This document shows positions 48,882-59,100 of a stretch of DNA of 64,000 nucleotides, one piece after another; positions within the stretch are counted from its first letter, which is position 1; the number at the start of each line of letters is the position of its first letter. The stretch spans positions 1,736,001 through 1,800,000 of the forward strand of contig NZ_BLLN01000005.1 in NCBI RefSeq assembly GCF_011170125.1, read 5' to 3'. Made by a program: the position numbers and the translations under genes. The notes under the pieces were generated by a model, which saw only the letters and a list, made by a program, of their open reading frames with translations, made no database searches and was not told where the DNA came from. Source of the stretch: Streptomyces diastaticus subsp. diastaticus. Lineage in GTDB: Bacteria; Actinomycetota; Actinomycetes; Streptomycetales; Streptomycetaceae.

Positions 48882-48911
48882 ACCCTCTCCCCGTCGCGTG
48901 GTGACTGTCAA
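48882..48911 (-). promoter_or_regulatory. Promoter of the ilvB leader overlapping the upstream gene's stop
   Basis: A perfect -35 TTGACA (48906-48911) and a -10 GAGGGT (48882-48887) are separated by 18 bases. The -35 overlaps the TGA stop (48908-48910) of the GGDEF/EAL gene. The leader ATG lies seven bases after the -10, so transcription should begin at or next to the ATG, giving a leaderless message. Confidence 0.7.
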
Positions 48912-51900
48912 GTAGGTGGGACAGGAGTCTCATGATGTGGGCCGAGCGGGCGGGGGCCGCGCGGCATCCCGGCCCCCGCCGCCTGGGCCACCACGGCCGG
49001 GGCGGCTCGCCGTGTGACCAGGCTCGCACTGCCGCCCGACCCCGCCGGCTCGCTCCCCACCGCCCCCGCGCCGCCGGACGCGGCGGGGACGAGGGCGGTA
49101 CGGGGCGGTGCCTGCGGGGCGGGGACGACCGGGCCGGCCGGGAGCGCGTAGGTGCCGTGGGTGAGGGTGCGGCGCAGCCGGTACTCGTCCAGGTGGCCCG
49201 CGAAGGCCATGCCCTGGGCGTGCGTGCAGCCCATCGCTCGCAGTGCCACGACCTGCTCGGGCCGGTCCACTCCCTCGGCGACGGTCTGGAGTCCCAGGTC
49301 GGCGGCGATCCGCAGGACCCCGGCGGTGATCTTGTGCTGGCGGGCCGACTCGACGACTCCCTCCACCAGGCCACGGTCGAGCTTGAGTATGTCCACCGGG
49401 AGGCGGCGCAGGGCGTCGGCCGCGGCGTGGCCGCCGCCGAAGCCGTCCAGGGCGATGCGGACGCCGAGCCGGCGCAGCACGGTGAGGCGCTGCTCCAGGG
49501 CGTCCTGAGGGATGCCGCCGTCGCTGTCGGCCAGCTCCAGGACCAGGCCGCCGGAGGGCAGCCCGTAGCGGGTGAGCAGTGCCTCGACGGCGTACGGGGG
49601 CGCGCCCCGGTCGAGCAGGCGGCGGGCGCCGAGGCGCACGACGACGGGCGCGGCGTGGCCGGAGCGGTGGCGCTCGGCGGCCTGGGCGACGGCCTGCTCC
49701 AGGGTCCAGCGGCCGAGCTCGGCGGCCCGGTCACCGTTGTCCGCGACGCGCAGGAACTCGGCCGGGGTGAAGAGGATGCCCTGGCCGGAGCGCCAGCGGG
49801 CCTGCGCGGCGACAGCGGCGACCTTGCCGGTGGCGAGGTCGACGACGGGTTGGTGGAGCAGGGCGAACTCGCCGGCGCTCAGCGCGGAGCGGAGCCGGGA
49901 GGCCAGTTCGGCCTTGCGGACGACGTCGGCCTGCATCTGCGGGGCGTAGAGCACGACGCGGTTCTTGCCGGCGGCCTTGGCGCGGTACATGGCGAGGTCG
50001 GCGTTGCGCAGGAGCTCTCCGGCGTTCTGGCCGGGCTCGGCGAAGGCGACGCCGATGCTGGCGGCGACGCGGACATCGTTGCCGTCGATGACGTAGGGCT
50101 CGGAGAGGCGCTTGCGGAGGCGGTCGGCGAGCTCCTGGATGTGGCCTTCGCGAGCGGGGCGGTCCTCTCCGGTGTCGCCGAGGATGAGGGCGGCGAACTC
50201 GTCGCCGCCCAGGCGTGCGGCGGTGTCTCCGGCGCGGACGGCCTCGGCGAGACGGCGGGCGGCCTGGACGAGGAGTTCGTCACCGGCCTGGTGGCCGATG
50301 GTGTCGTTGACCGCTTTGAAGCCGTCCAGGTCGATGAAGAGGACGGCGGCGCCGCGGTCGCCGCTGCGGCGGCCGGTGAGCGCCTGGCTGACACGGCGGG
50401 TGAACAGGGCGCGGTTGGGCAGGTCGGTGAGCGGGTCGTGCTCGGCGCTGTGCTGCAACTGCGCCTGGAGGCGGACCCGTTCGGTGACGTCCCGGCTGTT
50501 GAAGATGAGGCCGCCCTGGTGGCGGTTGACGGTGGACTCGACGTTGAGCCAGGTGTCGCGGCCCGACCGGAAGCGGCACTCGATGCGGGTGGTCGGCTCG
50601 TCGGCCGGGTCGGCGGCGAGGAAACGGCGGACCTCGTGGACCACGCGGCCGAGGTCGCCGGGGTGGATGTGGGCGGAGAGTTCGGTGTTCTCCAGTTCGG
50701 AGGCGTCGCGGCCGTAGACCCCGGAGGCGGCGGGGCTGACGTAGCGCAGCGTGCCGCTGGGGTCGGCGATCATGATGACGTCGCTGGAGCCCTGCACGAG
50801 GGAGCGGAAGTGGTTCTCCTGGCGGGCGAGTTCGCGGGTGAGGGTGATGTTGTCGATGAGCATGATGCCCTGCCGCACGACCAGGGCGAGGACCACCGTG
50901 CAGGCGGTGACCAGCACGACGCGGTCGACGCTGCGGCCGTTGACCACGTTGTAGAGGATGCCGAGGGTGCAGACGGCGGCCGCGAGGTAGGGCGTGAGGG
51001 CGGCGAGCGAGCCGGAGATCTGGCTGGTGCGGTCGTGCGCGGCGGTCGCCGGGTGGCCCGCGGGGTGGACGGCGCCGGGCCGGGCGTCCCGGGCGGACGG
51101 CTCCTCGGCGGCGCCGCGCTCGCTCTCGCGGTGCCGGCCGACCCAGGGGGCGTAGGCGAGCAGGAGGGAACCCGCGAACCATCCGGCGTCGAGGATCTGG
51201 CCGGAGCGGTAACTGTTGTGCAGGAGCGGCGAGGTGAACAGGGCGTCGCACAGCACGGTCAGGGCCAGGGCGCCGATGGCGGTGTTGAGCGCCGAGCGGC
51301 CGGCCGAGGAACGCCGGAAGTGGAGCGCGAGGATCATGCTGACGAGCGCGATGTCGAGCAGCGGATAGGCGAGGTTGAGCGCGGCGTACGAGACGCTGCC
51401 GCCCTCGATGTCGGCGGTGTGGGCCAGCGCCAGCGACCAGGCGAGGGTCAGCAGGGAGCCGCCGATGAGCCAGGAGTCGAGGGCCAGGCAGACCCAGCCG
51501 GCGCGGGTGACGGGGCGCTTGGCCAGGACGAGCAGGCCGATGACGGCGGGCGGCGCGAAACAGAGGAAGAAGATGTCCGCGATGCTGGGGCTCGGCACCT
51601 CGGCGTCGAGGACCACCTCGTACCAGCCCCAGGCGGCGTTCCCCAGGGAGGCCATGGCCGAGGAGATGCCGAAGAGGACCCAGGCGGGGCGGAAGCGGCT
51701 GTCCCGGGTGCGGGCGTAGAGGAGACAGGAGACGGCGGCGGCCGCCGCGGCGAGGCTGAGGCCGAAGTCACCCATCGCCATGGAGAGCCGGGGGGAGCCC
51801 CAGCCGAGTACGGCGCCCACCGCGTACCCGCCGCAGACGAGGGCGAGCAGGAGCTGGCCGAGGACTCCCGAGCCGGCCGGGCCGCGGGCCGCCCCCTGCT

Positions 51901-51955
51901 CTGGGGCGGCGGGCCGGGCGGCCGGCGCGGCGGGCATGACCCCGGGGCCGCTCAC
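48908..51955 (-). CDS. Membrane GGDEF/EAL protein: diguanylate cyclase with degenerate EAL domain
   Basis: The protein has 1015 residues. Residues about 30-380 are polytopic membrane segments, then a PAS domain (about 385-495), GGDEF (about 525-700) and EAL (about 705-945). The cyclase motif GGDEF (about 583) is intact. RAGD lies exactly five residues before it, so the inhibitory I-site (RxxD) is also present. In the EAL domain the motif reads AQA (context AAQARWR), and several metal-ligand positions are changed (ELADSDG, DGFGGG, AEGVDR). It is therefore probably a cyclase without phosphodiesterase activity. The C-terminal 70 residues are Pro/Ala-rich. It is upstream of, and collinear with, ilvB. 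Confidence 0.92.
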   Translation of the reverse strand: MSGPGVMPAAPAARPAAPEQGAARGPAGSGVLGQLLLALVCGGYAVGAVLGWGSPRLSMAMGDFGLSLAAAAAAVSCLLYARTRDSRFRPAWVLFGISSAMASLGNAAWGWYEVVLDAEVPSPSIADIFFLCFAPPAVIGLLVLAKRPVTRAGWVCLALDSWLIGGSLLTLAWSLALAHTADIEGGSVSYAALNLAYPLLDIALVSMILALHFRRSSAGRSALNTAIGALALTVLCDALFTSPLLHNSYRSGQILDAGWFAGSLLLAYAPWVGRHRESERGAAEEPSARDARPGAVHPAGHPATAAHDRTSQISGSLAALTPYLAAAVCTLGILYNVVNGRSVDRVVLVTACTVVLALVVRQGIMLIDNITLTRELARQENHFRSLVQGSSDVIMIADPSGTLRYVSPAASGVYGRDASELENTELSAHIHPGDLGRVVHEVRRFLAADPADEPTTRIECRFRSGRDTWLNVESTVNRHQGGLIFNSRDVTERVRLQAQLQHSAEHDPLTDLPNRALFTRRVSQALTGRRSGDRGAAVLFIDLDGFKAVNDTIGHQAGDELLVQAARRLAEAVRAGDTAARLGGDEFAALILGDTGEDRPAREGHIQELADRLRKRLSEPYVIDGNDVRVAASIGVAFAEPGQNAGELLRNADLAMYRAKAAGKNRVVLYAPQMQADVVRKAELASRLRSALSAGEFALLHQPVVDLATGKVAAVAAQARWRSGQGILFTPAEFLRVADNGDRAAELGRWTLEQAVAQAAERHRSGHAAPVVVRLGARRLLDRGAPPYAVEALLTRYGLPSGGLVLELADSDGGIPQDALEQRLTVLRRLGVRIALDGFGGGHAAADALRRLPVDILKLDRGLVEGVVESARQHKITAGVLRIAADLGLQTVAEGVDRPEQVVALRAMGCTHAQGMAFAGHLDEYRLRRTLTHGTYALPAGPVVPAPQAPPRTALVPAASGGAGAVGSEPAGSGGSASLVTRRAAPAVVAQAAGAGMPRGPRPLGPHHETPVPPT

Positions 51956-52401
51956 CGGGGGTCTCCCCGCCGGAGCACGGCGCGGCGGGCGGGCGTAAGG
52001 GCCGGCAGGCGGGGCCGGCCGCCTCGGTGGCGTGCGTGGGACCGGGCGGTCCGGTGTCGCGTCGGATCATGGGTGTCTGGGCGGTACAGCATCCGTCGCC
52101 CCCCTCACGGTTCTTGGCTTTCTCTCCCCTGGCGCCGGTCGTCCCGGCGCCACCCCTGCCGCGACGATACACCAGGATGGTCACGCAGGGACAGGGGTCA
52201 CCTACATACAGTGACCGAACGTGGCTGTTGACCACTCGTAGCGCCCGATTCGCTGCGGAGAGTGGCCGCTTCCGGCTCCGGCGGGCCCCTGCCCGGCGAG
52301 GCGCGTCCTCCGGGCAAGGGGCTCCGTGGCGTTCGCACGTGCCTCCGGCAAGCCTGCCACGCGGCGGAACGAGGCGGAATCGTGCGCTCCGCCCTCCTGG
52401 C
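51956..52401. other. Intergenic region upstream of the GGDEF/EAL gene
   Basis: This 446-base gap holds the promoter of the GGDEF/EAL gene. A dyad GGTCAC-N8-GTGACC at 52197-52216 lies about 240 bases upstream of that start. The hydroxyacid dehydrogenase gene ends at its other border. No coding sequence is seen. Confidence 0.5.
52197..52216. promoter_or_regulatory. Candidate operator (GGTCAC-N8-GTGACC)
   Basis: A perfect six-base inverted repeat in a relatively AT-rich, promoter-like stretch upstream of the GGDEF/EAL gene. The half-site spacing does not fit the BldD box, so the regulator is unknown. Confidence 0.3.
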
Positions 52402-53352
52402 TCAGGAGGTCGTGTGGACCACGTTGTCGAGCGGCTCGCCCGCCGTCCAGAGCGTGAGCTGACGCGCCAGCAGCCGCTTGGCGCGCGGCAGGAACGCGGA
52501 TGTCGAGCCGCCGACGTGCGGGCTGATCAGCACTCCCGGAGCGTGCCACAGCGGGTGCCCGGCGGGCAGCGGTTCGGGGTCGGTGACGTCCAGGGCCGCG
52601 GTCAGCCGGCCGCTCTCCACCTCGGCGAGGAGCGCCTTGGTGTCGGCGACGGGACCGCGGGCCACGTTGACCAGGAGGGCACCGTCCCGCATGCGGGCGA
52701 GGAACTCGGCGTCGGCCAGTCCCCTGGTGGCCTCGGTCAACGGTGTGGTGAGCACCACCACGTCCGCCTCGGGCAGCAGCGACGGCAGTTCGGCGAGTGG
52801 ACGCACCGGACCGCGCTCCGCGTCACGGGCGGAGCGCGCGACGCGCAGCACCCGCGCGCACTCGAAGGGCGCGAGCCGGTCCTCGACCGCCGAGCCGATG
52901 GCGCCGTAGCCGACGATCAGGACGGTCTTGTCGGCGAGCGCGGGGTAGAAGCCGGAGCGCCACTCCTCCTGGCGCTGGCCCTCCACGAAACGCGGGATGC
53001 CGCGCAGCGAGGCCAGTATCAGCGCGAGGGCCAGTTCGGCGGTGCTCGCCTCGTGCACGCCGCGCGCGTTGCACAGGCGCACACCGGGGCGCAGCGGCGC
53101 CATCCCGGCCTGCACGTGGTCGACGCCCGCGGAGAGGGTCTGCACGACCTCGGCCCGGGCCATCCCTGCGAGGGGGCGCACGGCGACCTGTGCGCCCTTG
53201 AGGTAGGGAACGACGTAGAACGCGCAGTCGGCGGGGTCGGCCGGGAAGGCGTCGCCGCCGTCCCAGAAGCGGTAGGTGAGGCCGTGCCGGGCGGCGGACG
53301 GCAGGCCGGGGATCTCCTCGGGCGCGAACGGGAGCCACACATCGGTAGTCAT
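52402..53352 (-). CDS. D-isomer-specific 2-hydroxyacid dehydrogenase
   Basis: This 316-residue NAD-dependent dehydrogenase has the Rossmann motif (KTVLIVGYGAIGSAVE), catalytic Arg in LLVNVARGPVAD, Glu in VTDPEPLP and His in ISPHVGGST. Its substrate is not evident. The ATG at 53352 is the only good start. It is unrelated in sequence detail to the serA product. It is divergent from the aldo/keto reductase gene. Confidence 0.92.
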   Translation of the reverse strand: MTTDVWLPFAPEEIPGLPSAARHGLTYRFWDGGDAFPADPADCAFYVVPYLKGAQVAVRPLAGMARAEVVQTLSAGVDHVQAGMAPLRPGVRLCNARGVHEASTAELALALILASLRGIPRFVEGQRQEEWRSGFYPALADKTVLIVGYGAIGSAVEDRLAPFECARVLRVARSARDAERGPVRPLAELPSLLPEADVVVLTTPLTEATRGLADAEFLARMRDGALLVNVARGPVADTKALLAEVESGRLTAALDVTDPEPLPAGHPLWHAPGVLISPHVGGSTSAFLPRAKRLLARQLTLWTAGEPLDNVVHTTS

Positions 53353-53435
53353 GGTCAGGAGGCTATGCGAAGCCGCCGGAGGGCCAGAGGTTACGTTGGG
53401 GTCGCTCGGAGGCGCGTCGGGGAGGGGCAGGCCAG

Positions 53436-54446
53436 GTGGAGCGCAGGACGATCGGCGCCACGGCGCTGGAGGCCGGGGCGGTGGGGCTCGGATGCATGCC
53501 GATGAGCTGGGCGTACGCCGCCTCGCGGCAGCGGGGCGAGGAGTCACTGCGAGCCCTGCACACGGCGCTGGACGCCGGGGTCTCGCTGCTGGACACGGCC
53601 GACATGTACGGCCCCTTCACCAACGAGCTGCTGCTGGGCCGGGTGTTGCGCACGCGCCGCGAGGAGGCGTTCGTCTCCACCAAGTGCGGCCTGCTCGTCG
53701 GTGACCAGCACATCGTCGCCAACGGCCGCCCCGGGTACGTGAAGCGGGCCTGCGACTCCTCCCTGCGGCGGCTCCAGACCGATGTGATCGACCTGTACCA
53801 GCTGCACCGCGCCGACCCCGAGGTGCCGGTGGAGGAGACCTGGGGCGCGATGGCGGAACTGGTCTCGGCGGGCAAGGTGCGCGCGCTCGGGCTGTGCGCC
53901 GTCGGCGCGCGGGGCGGACGCCGGGGCAGCGGCGGGCGGCTGGACGGCGAGGCACTGTACGCGGGAACGATTCGCCAGCTGGAGCGGGTCCAGCAGGTGT
54001 TCCCGGTGAGCGCCGTCCAGGCCGAGTTGTCGGTCTGGTCTCCGGAGGCGCTGGCCACGCTGCTGCCCTGGTGCACGGCGCGCGGGGTGGGCCTGATGGC
54101 GGCGATGCCCTTGGGGAACGGTTTCCTCAGCGGCACGCTCCGCCCCGGGGAGGGGTTCGAGCCCCAGGACCTGCGGGCCCGCCATCCCCGGTTCACCGCC
54201 GAGATGATGGCCGCCAACCAGCCGGTCGTGGCGGGGCTCAGGCGGGTCGGGGAGCGGCACGGCGCGACTCCGGCGCAGGTGGCGCTGGCATGGGTGCTGG
54301 GCCGCTCGCCGCTGGTGGTGCCGGTGCCCGGGGCGAAGCAGGCCCGCTGGGTCACGGAGAACGCGGCGGCCGCGGGGCTGCGGCTGACCGCGCGGGACCT
54401 CGCGGAGATCGACGCGCTGCCGCCGGCGCAGGGGTCGTGGGACTGA
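53436..54446 (+). CDS. Aldo/keto reductase
   Basis: This 336-residue NADPH-dependent (beta/alpha)8 oxidoreductase has the catalytic tetrad spread over DTADMYGPF (Asp and Tyr), STKCG (Lys) and YQLHRADP (His). The C-terminal GAKQARWVTENAAA cofactor segment is present. It starts at GTG 53436 after a GGGGAGGGG stretch. It is divergent from the hydroxyacid dehydrogenase and is followed by the sugar-dehydrogenase-like gene. Confidence 0.92.
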   Translation: MERRTIGATALEAGAVGLGCMPMSWAYAASRQRGEESLRALHTALDAGVSLLDTADMYGPFTNELLLGRVLRTRREEAFVSTKCGLLVGDQHIVANGRPGYVKRACDSSLRRLQTDVIDLYQLHRADPEVPVEETWGAMAELVSAGKVRALGLCAVGARGGRRGSGGRLDGEALYAGTIRQLERVQQVFPVSAVQAELSVWSPEALATLLPWCTARGVGLMAAMPLGNGFLSGTLRPGEGFEPQDLRARHPRFTAEMMAANQPVVAGLRRVGERHGATPAQVALAWVLGRSPLVVPVPGAKQARWVTENAAAAGLRLTARDLAEIDALPPAQGSWD

Positions 54447-54642
54447 ACCCACGGAGCACCGCCCCCTCGCGCCGGCACGTCGCCGGGTGACCCGGGACAC
54501 GAGGTTGACGTCCCGGTGTGCCCCGGAAGGCTGAGAAACCGGCTGCAGGCCGTCGCAGTTGGCGGCTGATCGGAGGCTTCCGCGCATTCCGGCGGGGGCG
54601 GCGGGTTAGGAACCAACCAACACCGTCGTGAAGGGACCGAAG

Positions 54643-55866
54643 ATGCCGACCACCGCGCCCGCCCCCCGTACGTCCCCGCCCCGCCCGGCGCCCCCGGGGA
54701 GGCGGTCCGCGCGCCGCCGGGCGCCGGGGGCTCTCACGGCGGCGCTGGCGATGGCGCTCCTGGGGGCCGGCTGCTCCTCCGAGCCCGCCCAGCCGGGGGG
54801 CGGGCCCTCGTCACCGGGGGCGGCGAGCCCGTCCGGTTCGGCCTCGGCGGCCTCCGACGCACCACCCGACAAGGGCTCGGTGGACGTGGTGCGCACGGTG
54901 GCGACCGGCCTGAAGTCCCCGTGGGGCCTGGCTCCGCTGCCCGACGGTGATCTCCTGGTCGCCTCCCGGGACGAGGGCGAGATCGTCCAGGTCGACGGCG
55001 ACTCCGGCAAGACCAGCGAGGCCGGCCCGGTGCCCGGGGTCGACGCCGAGGGCGAGGGGGGCCTGCTCGGTCTCGCCCTCTCCCCCTCCTTCGCCTCGGA
55101 CCAGTTGGTGTACGCCTACTTCACCACCGCCTCCGACAACCGCGTCGCCAGCATGCGGTACGACGCGAAGAAGCCGGCCGGGCATCGGCTCTCCGCACCG
55201 AGCACCGTCTTCAAGGGCATCCCCAAGGGCTTCACGCACAACGGCGGCCGGATCGCGTTCGGCCCCGACAAGATGCTCTACGTGGGCACCGGCGAGACGG
55301 GCGACAAGGGGCTCGCCCAGGACAAGGAGTCACTCGGCGGGAAGATCCTGCGGATGACGCCGGAGGGCGAGCCCGCCGAGGGGAACCCGGACGCGGACTC
55401 GGTGGTCTGGTCGTACGGCCACCGCAACGTCCAGGGCCTGGCCTGGGACGAGGACCGCCGCCTGTGGGCCTCGGAGTTCGGCCAGGACACCTGGGACGAG
55501 CTGAACCTCGTCGAGAAGGACGGCAACTACGGCTGGCCCGACGTGGAGGGCGAGGCCGACGGGAAGGGCGACTTCCGCGACCCCGTGGAGCAGTGGCGCA
55601 CGGCCGACGCCTCACCGAGCGGCATCGCGGTCGCCGAGGGATCGGTGTGGATGGCCGGACTGCGCGGTGAGCGGCTGTGGCGCGTCCCGCTCTCCGGCGG
55701 CAAGCCGTCGGCGGAACCCCAGGCGTTCCTCAAGGGCGAGTACGGCCGCCTGCGCACCGTCGTGTCGGCGGGCGGGGACAAGCTGTGGGTGGTGACCAAC
55801 GAGACAGACGGCAGGGGTTCCCCGGAGAAGGGCGACGACCGGATTCTGGAGGTGCGGGTGCGCTGA
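54643..55866 (+). CDS. PQQ-dependent sugar dehydrogenase-like lipoprotein
   Basis: This 407-residue secreted protein has an Arg-rich start, a hydrophobic segment and a lipobox-like LLGAGC near residue 40, after which it is Ser/Pro-rich. The rest is a six-bladed beta-propeller of the soluble glucose/sorbosone dehydrogenase type, with GLAPLPDGDLLVASR, GLLGLALSP, FTHNGGRIAFGPD, YGHRNVQGLAWD and NYGWPD blocks. ATG 54643 has AAGGGA seven bases upstream and is preferred over GTG 54628. It probably acts on the outer face of the membrane. Confidence 0.9.
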   Translation: MPTTAPAPRTSPPRPAPPGRRSARRRAPGALTAALAMALLGAGCSSEPAQPGGGPSSPGAASPSGSASAASDAPPDKGSVDVVRTVATGLKSPWGLAPLPDGDLLVASRDEGEIVQVDGDSGKTSEAGPVPGVDAEGEGGLLGLALSPSFASDQLVYAYFTTASDNRVASMRYDAKKPAGHRLSAPSTVFKGIPKGFTHNGGRIAFGPDKMLYVGTGETGDKGLAQDKESLGGKILRMTPEGEPAEGNPDADSVVWSYGHRNVQGLAWDEDRRLWASEFGQDTWDELNLVEKDGNYGWPDVEGEADGKGDFRDPVEQWRTADASPSGIAVAEGSVWMAGLRGERLWRVPLSGGKPSAEPQAFLKGEYGRLRTVVSAGGDKLWVVTNETDGRGSPEKGDDRILEVRVR

Positions 55867-55911
55867 TCGTGGACCAGCCTGACCGGCACCCCGCGCCATG
55901 GAGGTGGTCAC

Positions 55912-56088
55912 GTGTTCAACCTCATCGAGCAGCTCTTCGCTCCCGGCCGGCGCCATACCGAGGAGGAGAGGAAGCGCCTCGAACTGACCCGGGTCGACAC
56001 CGACGCGGCCGACCCGGGCTCCGGGCCGATCGACCTCGCCTCGGGGCACGTCGTCATCCGGGTTCCGGAGCGGCGGCGGGGAGAGTGA
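55912..56088 (+). CDS. Small DUF6191-like protein (58 aa)
   Basis: GTG 55912 has GGAGGTG five bases upstream. The product begins MFNLIEQLFAPGRRHTEEER and ends in a beta-like IDLASGHVVIRVP segment, a combination I associate with the small DUF6191 group of Streptomyces. Function unknown. Confidence 0.8.
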   Translation: MFNLIEQLFAPGRRHTEEERKRLELTRVDTDAADPGSGPIDLASGHVVIRVPERRRGE

Positions 56089-56160
56089 CCGGGCGAGGGT
56101 GGGACAGGTGACCCGGGGCTCACTCACCCGGCCCGCGACGCCACTCCGCCACGCCCGCCC

Positions 56161-59100
56161 TCACCTCCCCTCCCCTCCTCTCGTTTCCCCCTCGCTCCTC
56201 TCACTCCCCGTCCCTCCCTCGGCCCCGCCCACCAAGCGCAGCCGATGCGCCACCGCCGCGGCCTCGCCCCGGGTGGAGACCTCCAGCTTGGCGAGGATGT
56301 GGGAGACGTGGACGCTGGCGGTCTTCGGCGAGATGAAGAGTTCGTCGGCGATGTGCCGGTTGGTGCGGCCGGCCACCAGGAGCCGCAGCACTTCGCGTTC
56401 CCGGCGGGTGAGTCCCAGTGCCTCGGCCGGGTCGGCGGGGGCCTGCGGCAGCGCCCTCGTCGTCGGCCGGGTACTGACGGAGAGCCGGGCCCGGCGGGCC
56501 AGCAGGTCGATGCTGTCGGCGAGGGGACGGGTGCCGAGGCGGCGGGCGGTGGCGCGGGCGGAGCGCAGGAGGCCGGCGGCCTGGGCGCGGCCGGGGCCGG
56601 GCCGGGCTCCGGAGTCGGCGAGGAGGGCTTCGGCGTGGCGGAGTCCGACGCGGGCGAGGTCAAAGGGGCGTCCCAGGGGGAGGAACCGGCGGTGGGCCTC
56701 GGCCCAGTCGGCCACGGTGTCCTGGGCCTCGGCACGGCGCAGTTCGGCCCGCACCCAGGCGGCCTGGGCCTCCCCGACCGGCACGCAGGTCACGAGGTTC
56801 TTGGCGAGGCGGCGGACGAGGGCGAGATGGGCCGCGCGGCCTTCCTCGGCGCCGGGCAGGCCGCGGGTCTCGGACTCGGCGGTGGCGGCCGCGAGCAGCA
56901 GAGGCCAGGCGTAGCGCTGCGTACCGGGCGGGAAGCCGGTTTCGGCGGCGGCCCGGAGTTCCGCGCGGGCGTCGAGGATGCGGCCCTCGGCGGCCGCGAT
57001 GCCGAGGCGGGCGGTGGCGAGCGGCAGGGCGTGCTGGGGCATGGCTCTGTGGCTGCCGACGCGGGTGCGGGCGAGGGCGTCCTGCTGGGCGGCGGTGGCG
57101 AGGTCGCCGCGAGCCAGCGCGATGACGGTACGGGTGTGGGCGGCCATGCCCGCCGGTTTGGTCTGCCCGGTGGGTCCGGCGGCGGCGTCGGCGCTGCGCA
57201 GCGCCTCGTCCCAGCGTCCGAGGGAGACCAGCGACTCGGCGTGGTTGGCGTGGATGAAGGTGGCGCTGGAGAGCAGGCCGTACCGGTGGCACGTCTGAAG
57301 GCCCTCCTCGCTGAGGGCGGCCGCCTCGGCGGAGCGGCCGATGCCCTCCAGGTGGGAGGGGAGGTTGACGTAGCAGCGGCCTATCTGGTGGGGGCGTTCG
57401 CGCCGCAGGGCGTCGGCGAGGACGTCGCGGAGTTCGGCGAGACCGGTGTCGATGTCCCCGGAGTCGACGCGCAGTCCGGCGAGGGTGCACCGGGCGGCGA
57501 GTTCGATGTCGTCGGCGTCGACCATGCGGGCGTACTGCACGGCGCGTTCCGCTGCGGCGTACGCCTCGGGTCCCGGGCGGTGCAGCATCCACCAGGAGGC
57601 GACGCAGGAGAGCACCTCCGCGTGCGTCTCGGAAGGCGGCAGGCCACGGACGAGTTCCTGGGCGGTGTGCAGTTCCTGCCAGCCGTCGCCACGGCCGACA
57701 CTCTCGGCGACCCGGGAGCGCTGCACCCAGAACCAGGCGGCGAAGAGCGGTTCGTCCCAGCTCTCCCCGGTGGTCGTGGCGGGTTCGCCGAGCATCCGGA
57801 CGGCACGCTTGGCGATCTTGTAGGCCCGTTCGCGCTGGCCGCAGAGGCGCCCGGCCACGGTGGCGTCGGCCATGAGGTGGAGATAGCGCAGCGGCGCCTC
57901 GGGGCCCTCGCCGGTGCCGGGTCCGCGGCGGGCGGTCAGGTGCGAGTAGACCTCGGTGTGGTCGGCGCAGCGCAGGGCGCCGCGGATCTCCCCGGGCACG
58001 CCGTCCCAGAGTTCCATGGCGCGTTCCAGCAGCGAGAACTGCTCGGCGTAGGCATGCCGCCGCCGGGCCTCACGTGCCGCGCGCAGCACGGCGGGCAGGG
58101 CCTTGGCTGCGTCGTGGGCGCGGTACCAGTAGCCGGCGAGCCGGGTGGCGTACGCGTCGGTGGCGACCAGTGCCGGGTCGGCGGCCAGTGCCTCGGCGAA
58201 CTGGCGGCCGATGCGGGTGCGTTCGCCGGGCAGCAGGTCGTCGGTGACGGCTTCGCGGACGAGGGCGTGGCGGAAGCGATAGCCGTCGCCGTGCTCGCTG
58301 GGCAGCAGGATGTGGGCGCCGACGGCGGCCCTGAGCGCGTCGAGCAGTTCGGTCTCGGGGAGCTGGGCGACGGCGGCGAGCAGCGCGTACTCGGTGGTGG
58401 GGCCGCCTTCGGCGGCGAGCCGGACGAGGTGCTGGCTGCGTTCGGGGAGGGCTTCGACGCGGACCAGGAGGAGGTCGCGCAGGGAGTCGGTGAGGCCGGT
58501 GTGGCAGCCGGAGCGGGCGGCGACGGTGAGTTCCTCGACGAAGAAGGCGTTGCCCTCGGAGCGGGTGAAGACGTCGTCGACCAGGGAGTCGTCGGGTTCG
58601 GCGGCGAGGATTCCGGCGAGCTGGCGGGCGACCTCGGCCCGGTTGAAGCGGGGCAGTTCGAGGCGCTGCACGGTGCGCAGCCGGTCGAGTTCGGCGAGGA
58701 GGGGCCGCAGCGGGTGGCGCCGGTGGATGTCGTCGGCGCGGTAGCTGGCCAGGACGGACAGGCGGCCGGTGCGCAGGGTGCGGAAGAGGTAGGCGATCAG
58801 GCGGCGGGTCGAGGCGTCGGCCCAGTGCAGGTCCTCCACGACGAGGACGATGTCGCGTTCGGCCGCGAGGTGTTGAAGGAGCCGGGCCGTCAGGTCGAAG
58901 AGGCGGGCGGTGCCCTCCTCGCCGGAACGGCCGCCCGGGGCTTCGCCGAGGTCGGGCAGGAGCCGGGCGAGTTCGCCCTCCTGCCCGGCGGCGCCGGCCG
59001 CGAACTCCTCGGGCAGCAGCCGCCGCAGGGTGCGCAGCAGGGCGGCGAACGGCGCGAACGGCAGCCCTTCGGCGCCGCTCTCCACGCAGGAGCCGAGGGC

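Noticed and set aside
52197..52216. GGTCAC-N8-GTGACC as a BldD site controlling the GGDEF/EAL gene
   Set aside because: BldD boxes have a different half-site spacing; only a generic candidate operator is kept.
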